From: Paracoccus pantotrophus | GTDB lineage: Bacteria > Pseudomonadota > Alphaproteobacteria > Rhodobacterales > Rhodobacteraceae | Length of the DNA: 64,000 bases | Reading direction: 5' to 3' | NCBI RefSeq assembly: GCF_008824185.1 | Contig: NZ_CP044426.1 | Location: 186,001-250,000 of the forward strand | Shown here: positions 35,631 through 45,618 of the stretch, in pieces | Numbering within the stretch: position 1 is the first letter of the stretch | How the letters are laid out: every line of letters starts with the position of its first letter | The notes under the pieces: generated by a model | Seen by the model: only the letters and a program-made list of their open reading frames with translations | Told to the model about the DNA's origin: nothing | Databases searched by the model: none | Position numbers and translations under genes: made by a program

Positions 35631-36388
35631 CAGATCACCCCCGCTTCTTTCAGCTTGCCCAGCAGCTCGTCCACCGAGCCGACCTTGATGCCGGCCTTGC
35701 GGCCCTCGGGCTCGCGCACCGAGACCACCTCGAGACGCGGCGCGACGTCGACGCCGTAATCACCGGCGGTCTTTTCTTCCAAGGGCTTCTTCTTGGCCTT
35801 CATGATGTTCGGCAGGCTCGCATAGCGCGGCTCGTTCAGCCGCAGGTCGGCGGTGACCACCGCCGGCAGCGCCACCGCGATGGTCTGGAGGCCGCCGTCG
35901 ACCTCGCGCGTCACCTTGGCCTTGGCCCCTTCGATCTCGACCTTGCTGGCGAAGGTCGCCTGCGCCCAGCCCAGGATCGCCGCCAGCATCTGGCCGGTGG
36001 CGTTCATGTCGTTGTCGATGGCCTGCTTGCCGGCGATGACCAGCTCGGTGCCCTCGGCTTCGGCGACCTTGGCCAGGATCTTCGCCACCGCCAGCGGCTC
36101 GATGTCCTGCTGCACGTCGTCCGCGGCCACCACCAGGATCGCCCGGTCGGCGCCCATGGCCAGCGCGGTGCGCAGCGTCTCGGCCGCCTGCTTGACGCCG
36201 ATGCTGACCGCGATCACCTCCTCGGCCTTGCCGGCTTCCTTCAGACGGATCGCCTCCTCCACCGCGATCTCGTCGAACGGGTTCATCGACATCTTCACAT
36301 TCGCCAGATCGACACCCGTGCCATCCGCGCGAACCCGCGCCTTCACGTTGTAGTCGATCACCCGCTTCACTGGCACGAGGATCTTCAT
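35630..36388 (-). CDS. etfB: electron transfer flavoprotein beta subunit
   Basis: A 252-residue AMP-binding partner of EtfA. It begins [19 protein letters not shown] and shows [20 protein letters not shown], the ETF-beta signature region [20 protein letters not shown], and [18 protein letters not shown] with the C-terminal recognition loop. The ATG at 36388 follows AAAGGGGAGAGG. A 120-bp spacer upstream holds a CGTAAC-N4-CGTAAC direct repeat that could be part of its promoter. Confidence 0.97.
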   Translation of the reverse strand: MKILVPVKRVIDYNVKARVRADGTGVDLANVKMSMNPFDEIAVEEAIRLKEAGKAEEVIAVSIGVKQAAETLRTALAMGADRAILVVAADDVQQDIEPLAVAKILAKVAEAEGTELVIAGKQAIDNDMNATGQMLAAILGWAQATFASKVEIEGAKAKVTREVDGGLQTIAVALPAVVTADLRLNEPRYASLPNIMKAKKKPLEEKTAGDYGVDVAPRLEVVSVREPEGRKAGIKVGSVDELLGKLKEAGVI

Positions 36389-36508
36389 CGGCCTCTCCCC
36401 TTTGGTTGCGTCACCTGTTCGGAGGGTTTGTTAGCGGGCCGTCGGCGGCAATGACAGGGAAAAAACGACCGTAACGCGTCGTAACATTTCCATTCCGCCA
36501 TGTTGTCG

Positions 36509-37081
36509 CTAACGGCTGGCTCCTGGCACCCACAGGATATCCTGCGCGCCGTTTTCATTGGCGACGCGCCCCGCCACGAACAGCCAGTCCGACAGGCGGT
36601 TGAGATATTTCACCGCGGCGGGATTCGCATCCTCGGTCGCTGCCAGCGCCACGGCGGCGCGCTCGGCCCGCCGCGCCACGGTGCGCGACAGGTGCAGATG
36701 CGCCGCGAGCGCCGAGCCGCCCGGCAGGATGAAGCTGCGCAGGGCCGAAAGCCCGGCATTCATCGCGTCGATCTCGGATTCCAGCCGCTCGACCTGGGCG
36801 TCGATGATGCGCAGCACCGGATAGGGCGCCTCAGCATCCTCGTCCATGCGCGGGCGCGACAGGTCGGCGCCGAGGTCGAAAAGGTCGTTCTGGATCACCG
36901 CGATGCGCGCCGCGATCTCGCCCGTGGCATGCAGGCGGGCAAGGCCCAGCGTGGCGTTGAGCTCGTCCACCGTGCCGTAAGCCTCGACCCGCTGGGAGTG
37001 CTTGGGCACGCGCTCGCCATTGGACAGCGCGGTTTCGCCCTTGTCGCCGGTGCGGGTGTAGATCTTGTTCAGCACGACCAT
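36509..37081 (-). CDS. PduO-type cob(I)alamin adenosyltransferase
   Basis: A 190-residue ATP:cob(I)alamin adenosyltransferase of the PduO/MMAB class. The N-terminal ATP motif is KIYTRTGDKGETAL, followed by EAYGTVDELNATLGLAR, FILPGGSALAAHLHLSRTVARRAERA (the family signature with catalytic Arg) and YLNRLSDWLFVAGR. It forms adenosylcobalamin from corrinoid. It is three bases after a twin-TM protein gene. The window also encodes the unrelated CobO-type enzyme near 55.7 kb, so the strain has both kinds. Confidence 0.95.
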   Translation of the reverse strand: MVVLNKIYTRTGDKGETALSNGERVPKHSQRVEAYGTVDELNATLGLARLHATGEIAARIAVIQNDLFDLGADLSRPRMDEDAEAPYPVLRIIDAQVERLESEIDAMNAGLSALRSFILPGGSALAAHLHLSRTVARRAERAAVALAATEDANPAAVKYLNRLSDWLFVAGRVANENGAQDILWVPGASR

Positions 37082-37084
37082 CGG

Positions 37085-37282
37085 CTAGCTCCTGACCCAG
37101 AGATAAAGCAGGAAGACCGCGATGGCGATGGCCTGGGCGATGATGCGCCAGCGCATCATGCGGTTGCCGTGCTTGCGGTTGAATTCGCCGCCGCGCGCGA
37201 AGCCGCCGATGCCGGTGGCCAGGATCACCACCACCGCAAGGCAGCAGATCGCGAGCAGGTAGAACAGCGGTTTGTCATGCAT
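37085..37282 (-). CDS. twin transmembrane protein (HIG1-like)
   Basis: A 65-residue protein with two hydrophobic segments, LFYLLAICCLAVVVILATGIGGFA and IIAQAIAIAVFLLYLW, joined by the basic loop EFNRKHGNRMMRWR. The loop and spacing match the HIG1/twin-TM family, whose mitochondrial members associate with respiratory complexes. It lies between the SDR and PduO genes in one minus-strand group. Confidence 0.85.
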   Translation of the reverse strand: MHDKPLFYLLAICCLAVVVILATGIGGFARGGEFNRKHGNRMMRWRIIAQAIAIAVFLLYLWVRS

Positions 37283-37306
37283 GGGCGGGCCCTTTCGGCG
37301 CGAAGC

Positions 37307-38125
37307 CTAGCTGCGGCGCGCGAACCAGTCCAGAGCGCGCGTGGAAAGAAGCCGTCGCCCGATGCCCGAGACATGGGTCGGCGTGGTGACGTAATAGCGC
37401 GGGCGGGGCCTCGGGCTTTCCAGCGCCTGGGCGATGCGGGCGCTGACCGCCGCGGGCGGCAGTTCGAAGCGGTCCTTCTTCGCGGCCGGTTCGTAGAGGC
37501 GCTTCAGCAGCGTGCGGCGGTATTGCTCGGCGCGCGGGCTCGACTGCCAGTCGATCCAGCGTTCGAAATGCGGGATCGAGTTCAGCCGGATCTTCGTGCC
37601 GATGGGACCGGGCTCGATCAGGATGACCTTGACCCCGGTATCGGCCATCTCGACGCGCAGCACGTCGGTCAGCCCCTCCAGCGCGAATTTCGTCGCCACA
37701 TAGGCGCCGCGCCAGGGGATGCCGACCAGGCCCAGGACCGAGCTGATGTTGACCACCCGCCCGCCATGCGCGCGGAAATGCGGCAGCAGCCGGCGCGTCA
37801 GGTCATGGGTGCCGAACAGGTTCGCCTCGAAGATCGCGCGGAGCGCGCCGCGCGGCAGGTCCTCGGCGGCGCCGGGGATGGCGAAGGCGGCGTTGTTGAC
37901 CAGCGCGTCGATGCGCCCCAGCGCCAGCGCGGCTTCGGCGCAGCGGGCCACGCTGTCCTCGCAGCCCAGTTCCAGCGGCAGGGTGTCGAAGCCCTCGGCG
38001 CGGCGGGCCTCGATATCCTCGGGCTTGCGGCAGGTGGCGATGACGCGCCAGCCGCGCCCGCGCATGTGGCGCGCCGCGTCCAGCCCGATGCCCGAGGAAC
38101 AGCCGGTGATCAGAACGGTCTTCAT
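37307..38125 (-). CDS. short-chain dehydrogenase/reductase
   Basis: A 272-residue classical SDR. The cofactor motif is [16 protein letters not shown] at the N-terminus; [15 protein letters not shown] with the catalytic Ser, and [10 protein letters not shown] with the catalytic Tyr and Lys follow. The C-terminal part ([32 protein letters not shown]) resembles SDRs acting on lipids or steroids. The substrate is not evident. The ATG at 38125 was preferred to an upstream one because it opens directly on the Rossmann strand. Confidence 0.9.
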   Translation of the reverse strand: MKTVLITGCSSGIGLDAARHMRGRGWRVIATCRKPEDIEARRAEGFDTLPLELGCEDSVARCAEAALALGRIDALVNNAAFAIPGAAEDLPRGALRAIFEANLFGTHDLTRRLLPHFRAHGGRVVNISSVLGLVGIPWRGAYVATKFALEGLTDVLRVEMADTGVKVILIEPGPIGTKIRLNSIPHFERWIDWQSSPRAEQYRRTLLKRLYEPAAKKDRFELPPAAVSARIAQALESPRPRPRYYVTTPTHVSGIGRRLLSTRALDWFARRS

Positions 38126-38225
38126 GCGCGCCTCCTTGCCGGCGGTTTTGCGCCAAGGCCGGGCCTTGCGCAAGCCGCGCATTTCCGGCTGGACCGGGGC
38201 GACGCGCGGGCCTATTCAATCGGCC

Positions 38226-40469
38226 ATGTCCGACGATCCGAACCTTCCAGATCCGACCCCGCCCGATCCCAGCGCGGATCAGACCACGTCCGAGCCGCTG
38301 TCGCGCGCCATCGGCGAGCGCTACCTGACCTATGCGCTGTCGACGATCATGAACCGGGCGCTGCCCGATGCCCGCGACGGGCTGAAGCCGGTGCATCGCC
38401 GCATCCTGTTCGCCATGCGCGAACTCAGGCTTTCGCCCAGCGGCGCGTTCCGCAAATCGGCCAAGATCAGCGGCGACGTGATGGGCAATTATCACCCGCA
38501 TGGCGATGCCGCGATCTATGACGCGATGGCGCGCTTGGCCCAGCCCTTTGCCATGCGCTATCCGCTGGTGGACGGGCAGGGCAATTTCGGCAATATCGAC
38601 GGCGACAACCCTGCCGCCAGCCGCTATACCGAGGCCCGCCTGACCGCTGCTGCCGAGGCGCTGATGGAGGGGCTGGCCGAGGACGCGGTCGATTTCCGCC
38701 CCAACTACGACGGCACGCTGGAAGAGCCCATCGTGCTGCCCGCCGCCTTTCCGAACCTGCTGTGCAACGGCGCCTCGGGCATCGCGGTGGGCATGGCGAC
38801 CAACGTGCCGCCGCACAACCTGCACGAGGTGATCGACGCCTGCCTGCATCTGATCAAGGCGCCGGATGCCCGCGACGACACGCTGGTCAGCATCATCCCC
38901 GGCCCGGATTTCCCGACCGGCGGCGTGCTGGTCGAATCGCGCGAAACCATCGCCGAGGCCTACCGGACCGGCCGCGGCAGCCTGCGGCTGCGGGCGCGCT
39001 GGTCGGTCGAGGATCTGGGCCGCGGCCAGTGGCAGGTGGTCGTCACCGAGATCCCCTATCAGGTGCAGAAATCCAAGCTGATCGAGCGGCTGGCCGAGGT
39101 GATCCAGCTGAAGAAGGTGCCGATCCTGGCCGATGTCCGCGACGAATCGGCCGAGGACATCCGCATCGTGCTGGAGCCGCGCACCCGCGCCGTGGACCCC
39201 GAACAGCTGATGGCGGCGCTGTTCCGGGTCAGCGACCTGGAGGTGCGATTCGGGTTGAACATGAACGTGCTGATCGACGGCCGCGTGCCCAAGGTCTGCT
39301 CGCTGAAAGAGGTGCTGCGCGCCTTCCTCGACCACCGGCGCGAGGTGCTGGTGCGGCGCTCGAATCACCGGCTGGACAAGATCGCGGCGCGGTTGGAGGT
39401 GCTCGAAGGCTACATGATCGCCTTCCTGAACCTCGACCGGGTGATCGAGATCATCCGGCACGAGGACGATCCGAAGGCGGTGATGATCGCCGAATTCAGG
39501 CTGTCCGAGGTGCAGGTCGAGGCGATCCTGAACATGCGCCTGCGCGCGCTGCGCCGGCTTGAGGAAATGGAGCTGCGCGCCGAGCACGAGAACCTGACCC
39601 GCGAGCGCGAGGGCCTGGCGGCCATGCTGGCCGACGAGGGCGCGCAATGGGCCAGGATCGCCGAGGAGCTGCGCGAAACGCGGGCCAAGTTCGGCAAGTC
39701 CGCCCCCGGCGGCCAGCGCCGAACCGAGATCGGCGAGGCTGGCGAGGTGGCCGAGATCGACATGGATGCGATGATCGAGCGCGAGCCGATCACCGTCATC
39801 CTGTCGAAGATGGGCTGGATCCGCGCCATGAAGGGCCATCAGCCGCTGGACGCCGAGGTCAAGTTCAAGGATGGGGACGGTCCCTTCATGGCGATCCATG
39901 CCGAGACCACCGACAAGCTGATGGTCTTTGCCGCCAATGGCCGCTTCTACACCCTGCCGGCGAACAGCCTGCCCGGCGGGCGCGGCATGGGCGAGCCCTT
40001 GCGGCTGATGATCGACCTGCCCAACGATGCCGCGGTGATCGATCTCTTTCCCTGGCGCGAGGGCGAGCGTTACCTGGTCGCCTCGAAGGCCGGGGACGGG
40101 TTCATCGTCGCCGCGACCGACATCCTGGCGCAGACCCGCGCCGGCAAGCAGGTGCTGAACGGCGCGGCGGCGCTGTGCCGGCGCGTGACCGGCGACCACG
40201 TGGCGGTGGTCGGCCAGAACCGCAAGCTCTTGGTCTTCCCGCTGTCGGAACTGCCGGAAATGGCGCGCGGCAAGGGCGTGCGGCTGCAGAAATACAAGGA
40301 TGGCGGCCTGTCCGATGCGATCTGCATCACCCTGGCCGAGGGGCTGCGCTGGCAGGAAACCGGCGGCCGGACGCGCAGCGAACCCGACCTTGCCGCTTGG
40401 CTCGGCAAGCGGGCGGGCGCAGGCTACATGGCGCCGCGCGGCTTTCCGCGCGACAACAGGTTCAACTGA
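38226..40469 (+). CDS. parC: DNA topoisomerase IV subunit A
   Basis: A 747-residue type IIA topoisomerase subunit that decatenates chromosomes with ParE. The breakage-reunion domain begins [21 protein letters not shown] and contains [19 protein letters not shown] (the quinolone-determining region) and [11 protein letters not shown] with the catalytic Tyr. Coiled-coil text [18 protein letters not shown] follows, then a beta-pinwheel C-terminal domain with repeats such as [20 protein letters not shown]. The first 22 residues are a Pro/Asp-rich extension. An intrinsic hairpin ends the transcript. Confidence 0.97.
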   Translation: MSDDPNLPDPTPPDPSADQTTSEPLSRAIGERYLTYALSTIMNRALPDARDGLKPVHRRILFAMRELRLSPSGAFRKSAKISGDVMGNYHPHGDAAIYDAMARLAQPFAMRYPLVDGQGNFGNIDGDNPAASRYTEARLTAAAEALMEGLAEDAVDFRPNYDGTLEEPIVLPAAFPNLLCNGASGIAVGMATNVPPHNLHEVIDACLHLIKAPDARDDTLVSIIPGPDFPTGGVLVESRETIAEAYRTGRGSLRLRARWSVEDLGRGQWQVVVTEIPYQVQKSKLIERLAEVIQLKKVPILADVRDESAEDIRIVLEPRTRAVDPEQLMAALFRVSDLEVRFGLNMNVLIDGRVPKVCSLKEVLRAFLDHRREVLVRRSNHRLDKIAARLEVLEGYMIAFLNLDRVIEIIRHEDDPKAVMIAEFRLSEVQVEAILNMRLRALRRLEEMELRAEHENLTREREGLAAMLADEGAQWARIAEELRETRAKFGKSAPGGQRRTEIGEAGEVAEIDMDAMIEREPITVILSKMGWIRAMKGHQPLDAEVKFKDGDGPFMAIHAETTDKLMVFAANGRFYTLPANSLPGGRGMGEPLRLMIDLPNDAAVIDLFPWREGERYLVASKAGDGFIVAATDILAQTRAGKQVLNGAAALCRRVTGDHVAVVGQNRKLLVFPLSELPEMARGKGVRLQKYKDGGLSDAICITLAEGLRWQETGGRTRSEPDLAAWLGKRAGAGYMAPRGFPRDNRFN

Positions 40470-40470
40470 G

Positions 40471-40496
40471 AAAGGGCGGGTCTGGTCCCGCCCTTT
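40471..40496. terminator. bidirectional intrinsic terminator between parC and small secreted protein gene
   Basis: The stem AAAGGGCGGG pairs with CCCGCCCTTTT around TCTGGT. T-runs or A-runs on both sides let it serve the convergent parC (plus) and small-protein (minus) transcripts. Confidence 0.85.
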
Positions 40497-40499
40497 TCG

Positions 40500-40658
40500 C
40501 TAGCTGTTCACGCTCGGCGCGGGGGCCGGGCTTTCGGTCGGCGTGGTCGCCGCCGTTTGGTCGCTGGAGACCTTCTTGTGGCCGGGGCAGTCTGCAAGCG
40601 CGGGAATGGCGACCATCGAGAAAGCCAGCGCGAGGGCGACGGTCTTGCTGATCATCAT
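40500..40658 (-). CDS. small secreted protein, 52 residues
   Basis: An open frame MMISKTVALALAFSMVAIPA-LA followed by DCPGHKK and a Thr/Ala/Pro-rich tail ending in SVNS. Residues 1-22 form a clear signal peptide with cleavage after ALA, leaving a 30-residue peptide with one Cys and a His. GAAGGAGCC precedes the start, and it shares the parC terminator. No family is recognised. An ATG at 40655 is an equal alternative start. Confidence 0.65.
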   Translation of the reverse strand: MMISKTVALALAFSMVAIPALADCPGHKKVSSDQTAATTPTESPAPAPSVNS

Positions 40659-40756
40659 CGGCTCCTTCGTGCGGTTCAGGCATGCCGGACAGGCCAGGGC
40701 ACGGGCCCGGCATGCCCCAGCCTGACATGCGCGGGCGATTCGATCAATTCCGCCGC

Positions 40757-41338
40757 CTATTCCTCACGAACCTGTTTGCGGCCGGTAATCATCGGCCGCA
40801 CCAGATCCTCGCGTTTCCAGTAGCGATAGAACAGGATCACCGCGACATGCAGCAGCACCAGGACCAGAACCAGATTGGCGCCCAGGTTGTGCCAGCCCAC
40901 CGCCTTGGAGCGCGTCGTGCCGCTGACATAGGAGGCCAGCGGGCCGACATTGATATAGTCGTCGGGATCCGAGATCAGCCCGCTGCTGACCTGCGCCGCC
41001 AGCACCGCCAGCATGGCGAGCACCGACAGCGCGCCCAGCGGGTTGTGGCCGGGCCAATAGCTGGGCTCGCGCAGCAGCAGGCCGCGCATATAGCCGGCGA
41101 TGGCCCCCGGTCCCCGGATGAAATGCGAGAACCGCGCCGGGGCCGGACCGACGAAGCCCCAGACCAGGCGAAAGACCAGCAGGCCCGCCACGACATAGCC
41201 GCACCAGAAATGCAGCGTCATCTTGGCCGGGCCGAACTGGCCCAGGCACCAGGCCGCGATGACGAAAAAGGCCAGCAGCCAATGGAACCCGCGCAGCAGC
41301 GGATCCCATAGCCGGACCTCGCGCACCGGGCCTTTCAT
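40757..41338 (-). CDS. b-type cytochrome (b561-like), partner of cytochrome c'
   Basis: A 193-residue inner membrane protein with four main hydrophobic segments and heme-ligand His positions: LLRGFHWLLAFFVIAAWCLG, LHFWCGYVVAGLLVFRLVWGFVG, and near the end AVGWHNLGANLVLVLVLLHVAVILFYR. The RFSHFIRGP and YWPGHNPLGALSVL motifs match COG3658-type cytochromes b that are encoded with small c-type cytochromes. The ATG at 41338 overlaps the cytochrome c' stop, so both are made together. Confidence 0.92.
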   Translation of the reverse strand: MKGPVREVRLWDPLLRGFHWLLAFFVIAAWCLGQFGPAKMTLHFWCGYVVAGLLVFRLVWGFVGPAPARFSHFIRGPGAIAGYMRGLLLREPSYWPGHNPLGALSVLAMLAVLAAQVSSGLISDPDDYINVGPLASYVSGTTRSKAVGWHNLGANLVLVLVLLHVAVILFYRYWKREDLVRPMITGRKQVREE

Positions 41339-41793
41339 CAGCTCTTTTCGCGGTAATTGTCGTGACAGGCCTTGCAGGCGCCGCCCAGTTTCTGCACCAC
41401 GGCACCGACCTCTCCGGCGCCGCCCTTGACCGCATCCGAGGCGCCGGTCGCCGCCTCGCCCAGCCCGGCGAATTTCGTGCGGAAATCCTCGGGATTGGAC
41501 CAGATGTCGGGCTTGGCCGCGCTGTCCTGGGCCTCGGCCGAACTGCTGCCCTCGACGAACAGGCTGGGCAGGTCGTATTGTGTCAGCGCCTCGATATTGG
41601 CGGCGGCGCGGCTGGCCGCGGCCTCGTCATAGGCTAGCTCGCCCTTGGCCATGCCCGAAAGCGTGCCCATGTTGATGGCCAGCATCTGATAGAAGCCGTG
41701 CCGGGCCTCGATGGCTTGCGTGACCGGATCGTCCTGGGCCAGGCTGGCCAGCGGAACCGCAGCAAGGGCGGCGGCAGTGAGAATCAGGCGCAT
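41338..41793 (-). CDS. cycP: cytochrome c'
   Basis: A 151-residue periplasmic heme protein. Residues 1-20 are a signal peptide (MRLILTAAALAAVPLASLAQ), then a four-helix bundle with the single heme site CKACH near the C-terminus, as in cytochromes c'. Cytochrome c' binds NO and is linked to nitrosative stress in denitrifiers. The ATG at 41793 follows AAGAAAGGAACG. It precedes a b-type cytochrome gene that could reduce it. Confidence 0.93.
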   Translation of the reverse strand: MRLILTAAALAAVPLASLAQDDPVTQAIEARHGFYQMLAINMGTLSGMAKGELAYDEAAASRAAANIEALTQYDLPSLFVEGSSSAEAQDSAAKPDIWSNPEDFRTKFAGLGEAATGASDAVKGGAGEVGAVVQKLGGACKACHDNYREKS

Positions 41794-42160
41794 GTCGTCG
41801 TTCCTTTCTTGTGGCATAGGGCTGCAATCGGGTTCGCGCCGCGTCAGAGTTGCACAGCCTGCTGCGCCTGCCAACGCATGCGCCGATGCCATTTTCGTGA
41901 AAACCCATGGCCGGGCGGGGTTTACCGTTCGCCGAACCGTGGTTTTTTCACCGCCGGCCCGCCGCGATGGTCAGGATTTGGGCAAAGCCGCTCCTATCCC
42001 GGTTGCGCAGTGCTGCGGGGCTTGCGCCCGGCCGCGCCGTGGGTGCAATCTGAACTGGACGGGGCAGTATCCCGTTACCCCGCGCCGCACGGGGTGCTTC
42101 ATGAGCGACCGCCGTCCATGCCGCGTCTCCTCCCTCCGCGTGGGCATGGGCGGCGGCTTT
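41794..42160. other. 367-bp spacer, no gene recognised
   Basis: The interval between the cytochrome c' start and the end of the cob operon has no convincing gene. It contains a weak AAACCC/GGGTTT inverted repeat near 41900 and a GC hairpin (42077-42082 with 42090-42095). A cobalamin riboswitch was looked for and not found. Promoter elements for cycP must lie here. Confidence 0.4.
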
Positions 42161-42481
42161 TCAGCCTGCCGGGATGCGCAGCTTCAGGCAAAGGCGCAGC
42201 TGGCCGCAGGGCCGGGCGTCCGTGATCCAGCCATCCGCCGCCGCCAGATAGGCGCGGATCGTGGCCGCGATGTCGCCGGCATCCGCGGGGCGCAGGCCGT
42301 GGAACAGATAGGCGCCGCGCCCCGGCGCCTGCAGGGCCATCAGCACCGGCCGGGCGTCGCGGGCGTGCAGGGCGGCGCGGCGCAGGGCGATGTCCGGGCC
42401 AAGCCTGCGCAGCGTGTCGGCCAGGGCATCGGCCAGCGCGTCGGCCTCGGGGCCCGGCGGCAGGGTCAGCGTGACCGGCAT
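42161..42481 (-). CDS. small protein of unknown function at end of cob operon
   Basis: A 106-residue frame beginning MPVTLTLPPGPEADALADAL and ending LCLKLRIPAG. It contains PVLMALQAPGRGAYLFHGLRPADAGDIAATIRAYLAAADGWITD. Its start lies 13 bases inside the 3' end of cobF, showing coupling to the cobalamin operon. No catalytic motif or membrane segment is seen. It could be a small auxiliary protein of corrin synthesis, or a frame kept open by GC bias; the ATGAC...overlap and codon pattern favour a gene. Confidence 0.55.
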   Translation of the reverse strand: MPVTLTLPPGPEADALADALADTLRRLGPDIALRRAALHARDARPVLMALQAPGRGAYLFHGLRPADAGDIAATIRAYLAAADGWITDARPCGQLRLCLKLRIPAG

Positions 42482-43215
42482 CGGTCCAGCAGATAGATGT
42501 CCATGATCCAGCCATGCTCGGCCCGTGCCCGCGCGCGGGTCTCCAGGATGCGCCCGGCGACCTCGGGCAGCGGTCCGCGGATCAGGATCTGCTCGCGCAT
42601 GCCCAGGAAGGCACCCCACCAGATATGCAGCCCCTGGGCGTCCAGGTTTTGGAACGAGCATTCGCCGTCCAGCATGACCACCAGCCGGTCCACCGTCTCG
42701 GGCCAGCCATGGTCGCGGATCTGCCGGCCGGTGGTGATCAGCACCGGCGCCGCTACCGCGTTCAGCGGTATGGCATGGGCGGCGCAAAGCGCCTGGATGG
42801 CGGTGATGCCGGGGATCACCCGCAGGTTCAGCGGCAGGCGCCGCGCCACCCGTTCCGCGATGCGCAGCGTGCTGTCGTAAAGCGAGGGGTCGCCCCAGAC
42901 CAGCAGCGCCGGGCGGATGGCGCCATGGGCGCGGATCACCTGTTCCCAGCGGGCGGCGATGGCGTCGTGCCAGGCCTCGACGCCCTGGCGGTAGCCGTCC
43001 GAGACGTCGCGCGTGGGCATGTCGAACACCGCCAGCGGCGGCGGGCTGGCCAGAACCTGCCGGCAAAGCGCGCGGCGCAGCTCGGCCAGGTCGGCCTTGT
43101 CCCCGCCCTTCGAGGGGATCAGGATCAGGTCGGCATCGGCCATGGCGGCGATGGCCTCGCGCGTCAGGTGGCCGGGGCTGCCGGTGCCGATGCCGATCAG
43201 CGCAAGCTCGATCAT
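42466..43215 (-). CDS. cobF: precorrin-6A synthase (deacetylating)
   Basis: A 249-residue SAM-dependent methyltransferase of the aerobic pathway that methylates C1 and releases acetate to form precorrin-6A. It has the tetrapyrrole methylase start [37 protein letters not shown] typical of CobF, VWGDPSLYDSTLRI and VIPGITAIQALCAAHAIPLN. Its presence marks the oxygen-dependent route. The ATG overlaps the cobB stop as ATGA. Confidence 0.95.
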   Translation of the reverse strand: MIELALIGIGTGSPGHLTREAIAAMADADLILIPSKGGDKADLAELRRALCRQVLASPPPLAVFDMPTRDVSDGYRQGVEAWHDAIAARWEQVIRAHGAIRPALLVWGDPSLYDSTLRIAERVARRLPLNLRVIPGITAIQALCAAHAIPLNAVAAPVLITTGRQIRDHGWPETVDRLVVMLDGECSFQNLDAQGLHIWWGAFLGMREQILIRGPLPEVAGRILETRARARAEHGWIMDIYLLDRCRSR

Positions 43216-44501
43216 GGCGCCGCTCCGATCAGGTGGAAGAAGCTGCCGGTGGCCTGGCCGCGGCACGAGCCGGTCTCGGGTACCGCATCGCCATTGGCGT
43301 CGGTGACGCAGGCCAGCGGTTCGTCGGGCTGGGCCAGGATGGTGGCATAGTGGAACTCGTGCCCGGCCAGCGGCTGGCGATAAAGCCCGGTCAGGGGCTC
43401 GGCCCGGCGATAGCCCAGGTGCATCCGGCGCTGCGCGTAGCTGGTCTCCAGCCCCAGCAGCCCGGCCATCTGATGCCGTGTGCCCTGGGCATCGACCAGC
43501 CCGGCGCCCATGGCCATGTAGCCGCCGCATTCGCCATGCACCGGCCGCGTTTCCGCAAAGCGCCGCAGCCCGTCGTGGAAGCGGCCGGCCGCGGCCAGCC
43601 GGCCCGCATGCAGTTCGGGATAGCCGCCGGGCAGCCAGCAGGCCCCGGCGCTGTTGTCCGGCGCCTGATCGGCCAGCGGCGAAAACGGCAGGAGCGTGGC
43701 CCCCGCCGCCCGCCAGCCGGCAATGAGATGCGGATAGACGAAGGAAAAGGCGTCATCCTGCGCCAGCGCGATGCGCTCGGCCGGCGGCGGCAGCGGGCGA
43801 AAGGGTTCCGCCGCGATCCCGCCCGCGGCGGCAGCGACGATGGCGTCAAGGTCCAGGTGCCGCGCCGCCGCCTCGCCCGCCGCCGTCAGCAGCGCCTCCA
43901 GCGCGGCGTGCTCCTGTGCCTGGACCAGGCCCAGGTGCCGCTCGGGCAGTTCGATCCCGGCCTCGCGCGGCAGCACGCCCAGCACCGGGATCGAAAGCTG
44001 GTCCAGCGCGTGCCGCATCAAGGCTTCGTGGCGGGGCGAGGCGACGCGGTTCAGCACCACCCCTGCCAGATGCACGTCGCGGCGCATCTCGCGGAATCCC
44101 AGCGCCACGGCACCGGCGGATTGCGCCTGGCCCTTGCAATCCATGACCAGCAGCACCGGCCAGCCGGTCAGCGCGGCGATATCGGCGCTGGCGCCGTTGC
44201 CGCAGCCGCCGGCGCGCGCCACGCCGTCGAACAGCCCCATCGAGCCCTCGGCCAGCGCGATATCGGCGTCCGCGGCCGTGCCGATCAGATGCGCGATCTG
44301 CGCCCGGTCCATGGCCCAGCTGTCGAGGTTATGGGATTCGCGTCCCGCCGCGGCGCGGTGAAAGGCGGGGTCGATATAGTCCGGCCCGCTCTTGAAGGGC
44401 TGCACCACCAGACCGCGCGCCCGCAAGGCCGCGATCAGCCCCAGCGTGACCGTGGTCTTGCCGCTGCCCGAGGCGGGGGCGCTGATGACCAGCCCCTTCA
44501 T
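43212..44501 (-). CDS. cobB: cobyrinate (hydrogenobyrinate) a,c-diamide synthase
   Basis: A 429-residue glutamine amidotransferase. The N-terminal dethiobiotin-synthase-like ATPase shows [19 protein letters not shown] and [14 protein letters not shown]; the C-terminal triad-type GATase has [14 protein letters not shown] with the nucleophilic Cys and [19 protein letters not shown] near the end. It amidates the a and c side chains before cobalt insertion. The start at 44501 overlaps the cobM stop. Confidence 0.96.
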   Translation of the reverse strand: MKGLVISAPASGSGKTTVTLGLIAALRARGLVVQPFKSGPDYIDPAFHRAAAGRESHNLDSWAMDRAQIAHLIGTAADADIALAEGSMGLFDGVARAGGCGNGASADIAALTGWPVLLVMDCKGQAQSAGAVALGFREMRRDVHLAGVVLNRVASPRHEALMRHALDQLSIPVLGVLPREAGIELPERHLGLVQAQEHAALEALLTAAGEAAARHLDLDAIVAAAAGGIAAEPFRPLPPPAERIALAQDDAFSFVYPHLIAGWRAAGATLLPFSPLADQAPDNSAGACWLPGGYPELHAGRLAAAGRFHDGLRRFAETRPVHGECGGYMAMGAGLVDAQGTRHQMAGLLGLETSYAQRRMHLGYRRAEPLTGLYRQPLAGHEFHYATILAQPDEPLACVTDANGDAVPETGSCRGQATGSFFHLIGAAP

Positions 44502-45271
44502 TCGGGAAACCGCGGTGCGGTGCCCACGGGGCGGAAGCGGCGGTCGTAATCGCCGGCATAGAGGCGGCTTTCGTCGAAGCCCTCGGCCGCCAGTGCTGGG
44601 CCGACCAGGATCAGCGCCGTGCGCTCGCCTGCGCCGATGCCGGGGTCCAGCGTGGCCAGCGTGGCGCGGATGATGCGCTGGTCGGGCCAGCTGGCGCGGA
44701 ACACCACCGCGACCGGGCAATCCTCGCCGTAATGCGGCACCAGCTCCGCCTGCACGCGGTCCAGCACATGCACCGACAGGTGGATGGCCAGCGTGGCGCC
44801 GGTGGCGGCGAAATTGGCCAAGGTCTCGCCCTCGGGCATCGAGGAGGCGCGGCCCGAGGTCCGGGTCAGCACCACCGATTGCGCGATGCCCGGCAGGGTC
44901 AGCTCCGCCCCCAGCGCCGCGGCGGCGGCGGCAAAGGACGGCACGCCCGGCGTCACGTCATAGGGGATGCCGAGGTGGCGCAGCCGCCGCAACTGCTCGC
45001 CCATGGCCGACCAGACCGACAGGTCGCCCGAATGCAGCCGCGCCACGTCCTGGCCGGCCTGATGCGCGGCGGCGATCTCGGCGATGATCTGGTCGAGGTC
45101 CATCGGCGCGGTGTTCACGATCCGCGCGCCGGGCGGGCAATGGCTCAGCAGCGCCTGGGGCACCAGCGAACCGGCATAAAGGCAGACCGGCGAGGCGGCG
45201 ATCAGGTCGCGGCCGCGCAGGGTGATCAGGTCGGCCGCACCGGGGCCGGCGCCGATGAAATGGACGGTCAT
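44498..45271 (-). CDS. cobM: precorrin-4 C11-methyltransferase
   Basis: A 257-residue methylase that adds the C11 methyl to precorrin-4. It begins [21 protein letters not shown] and has [28 protein letters not shown], and [23 protein letters not shown], all characteristic of CobM/CbiF. It is coupled by four-base overlaps to cobE upstream and cobB downstream. Confidence 0.96.
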   Translation of the reverse strand: MTVHFIGAGPGAADLITLRGRDLIAASPVCLYAGSLVPQALLSHCPPGARIVNTAPMDLDQIIAEIAAAHQAGQDVARLHSGDLSVWSAMGEQLRRLRHLGIPYDVTPGVPSFAAAAAALGAELTLPGIAQSVVLTRTSGRASSMPEGETLANFAATGATLAIHLSVHVLDRVQAELVPHYGEDCPVAVVFRASWPDQRIIRATLATLDPGIGAGERTALILVGPALAAEGFDESRLYAGDYDRRFRPVGTAPRFPE

Positions 45272-45618
45272 GCGGGGTCTCCTTCTGCGATGGCGGCGGT
45301 GGCCATGCCGTCTTGCGAGATGACGCGCGGCGCGGTGATGCGCGCGCCGGGGCCGAGGGCGGCCAAGGCGGCGGCCTCGGCCAGCGAGCCGGTGCCGTGG
45401 CGCGCCAGGATGCGCGGCGATCGGGTGGGGGTGGCGATGCCGGCGACCTCGACGGCGATCAGCGGCAGGCCGGTCCGGGCGGCCAGCGCCCGCATCACCG
45501 GCGCATCCGCCTTGGCCGGGCTGGTCGCCAGCGCATCCGCCGAACCGGCGCGGGCCAGCGCGTCGGCCAGCGAGGCGAGGCTTGCCGCCCGGCGAAAGCC
45601 GATGCCCGCGACCCTCAT
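45268..45618 (-). CDS. cobE: cobalamin biosynthesis protein CobE (CbiG C-terminal homologue)
   Basis: A 116-residue protein homologous to the C-terminal domain of Cbi[54 protein letters not shown] and the Ser/Gly-rich [18 protein letters not shown]. Its precise step in the aerobic pathway is not settled. The ATG at 45618 overlaps the cobL stop as ATGA; longer starts overlap cobL more. Confidence 0.9.
   Translation of the reverse strand: MRVAGIGFRRAASLASLADALARAGSADALATSPAKADAPVMRALAARTGLPLIAVEVAGIATPTRSPRILARHGTGSLAEAAALAALGPGARITAPRVISQDGMATAAIAEGDPA

Noticed and set aside
37803..40199. 798-residue minus-strand frame over parC
   Set aside because: Shadow of parC; its end only reads the SDR gene in a wrong frame.
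41794..42160. Possible third riboswitch or small RNA at the cob operon end
   Set aside because: GC hairpins are present but the B12 box and GCCACTG core are absent on both strands; no other RNA family could be recognised.
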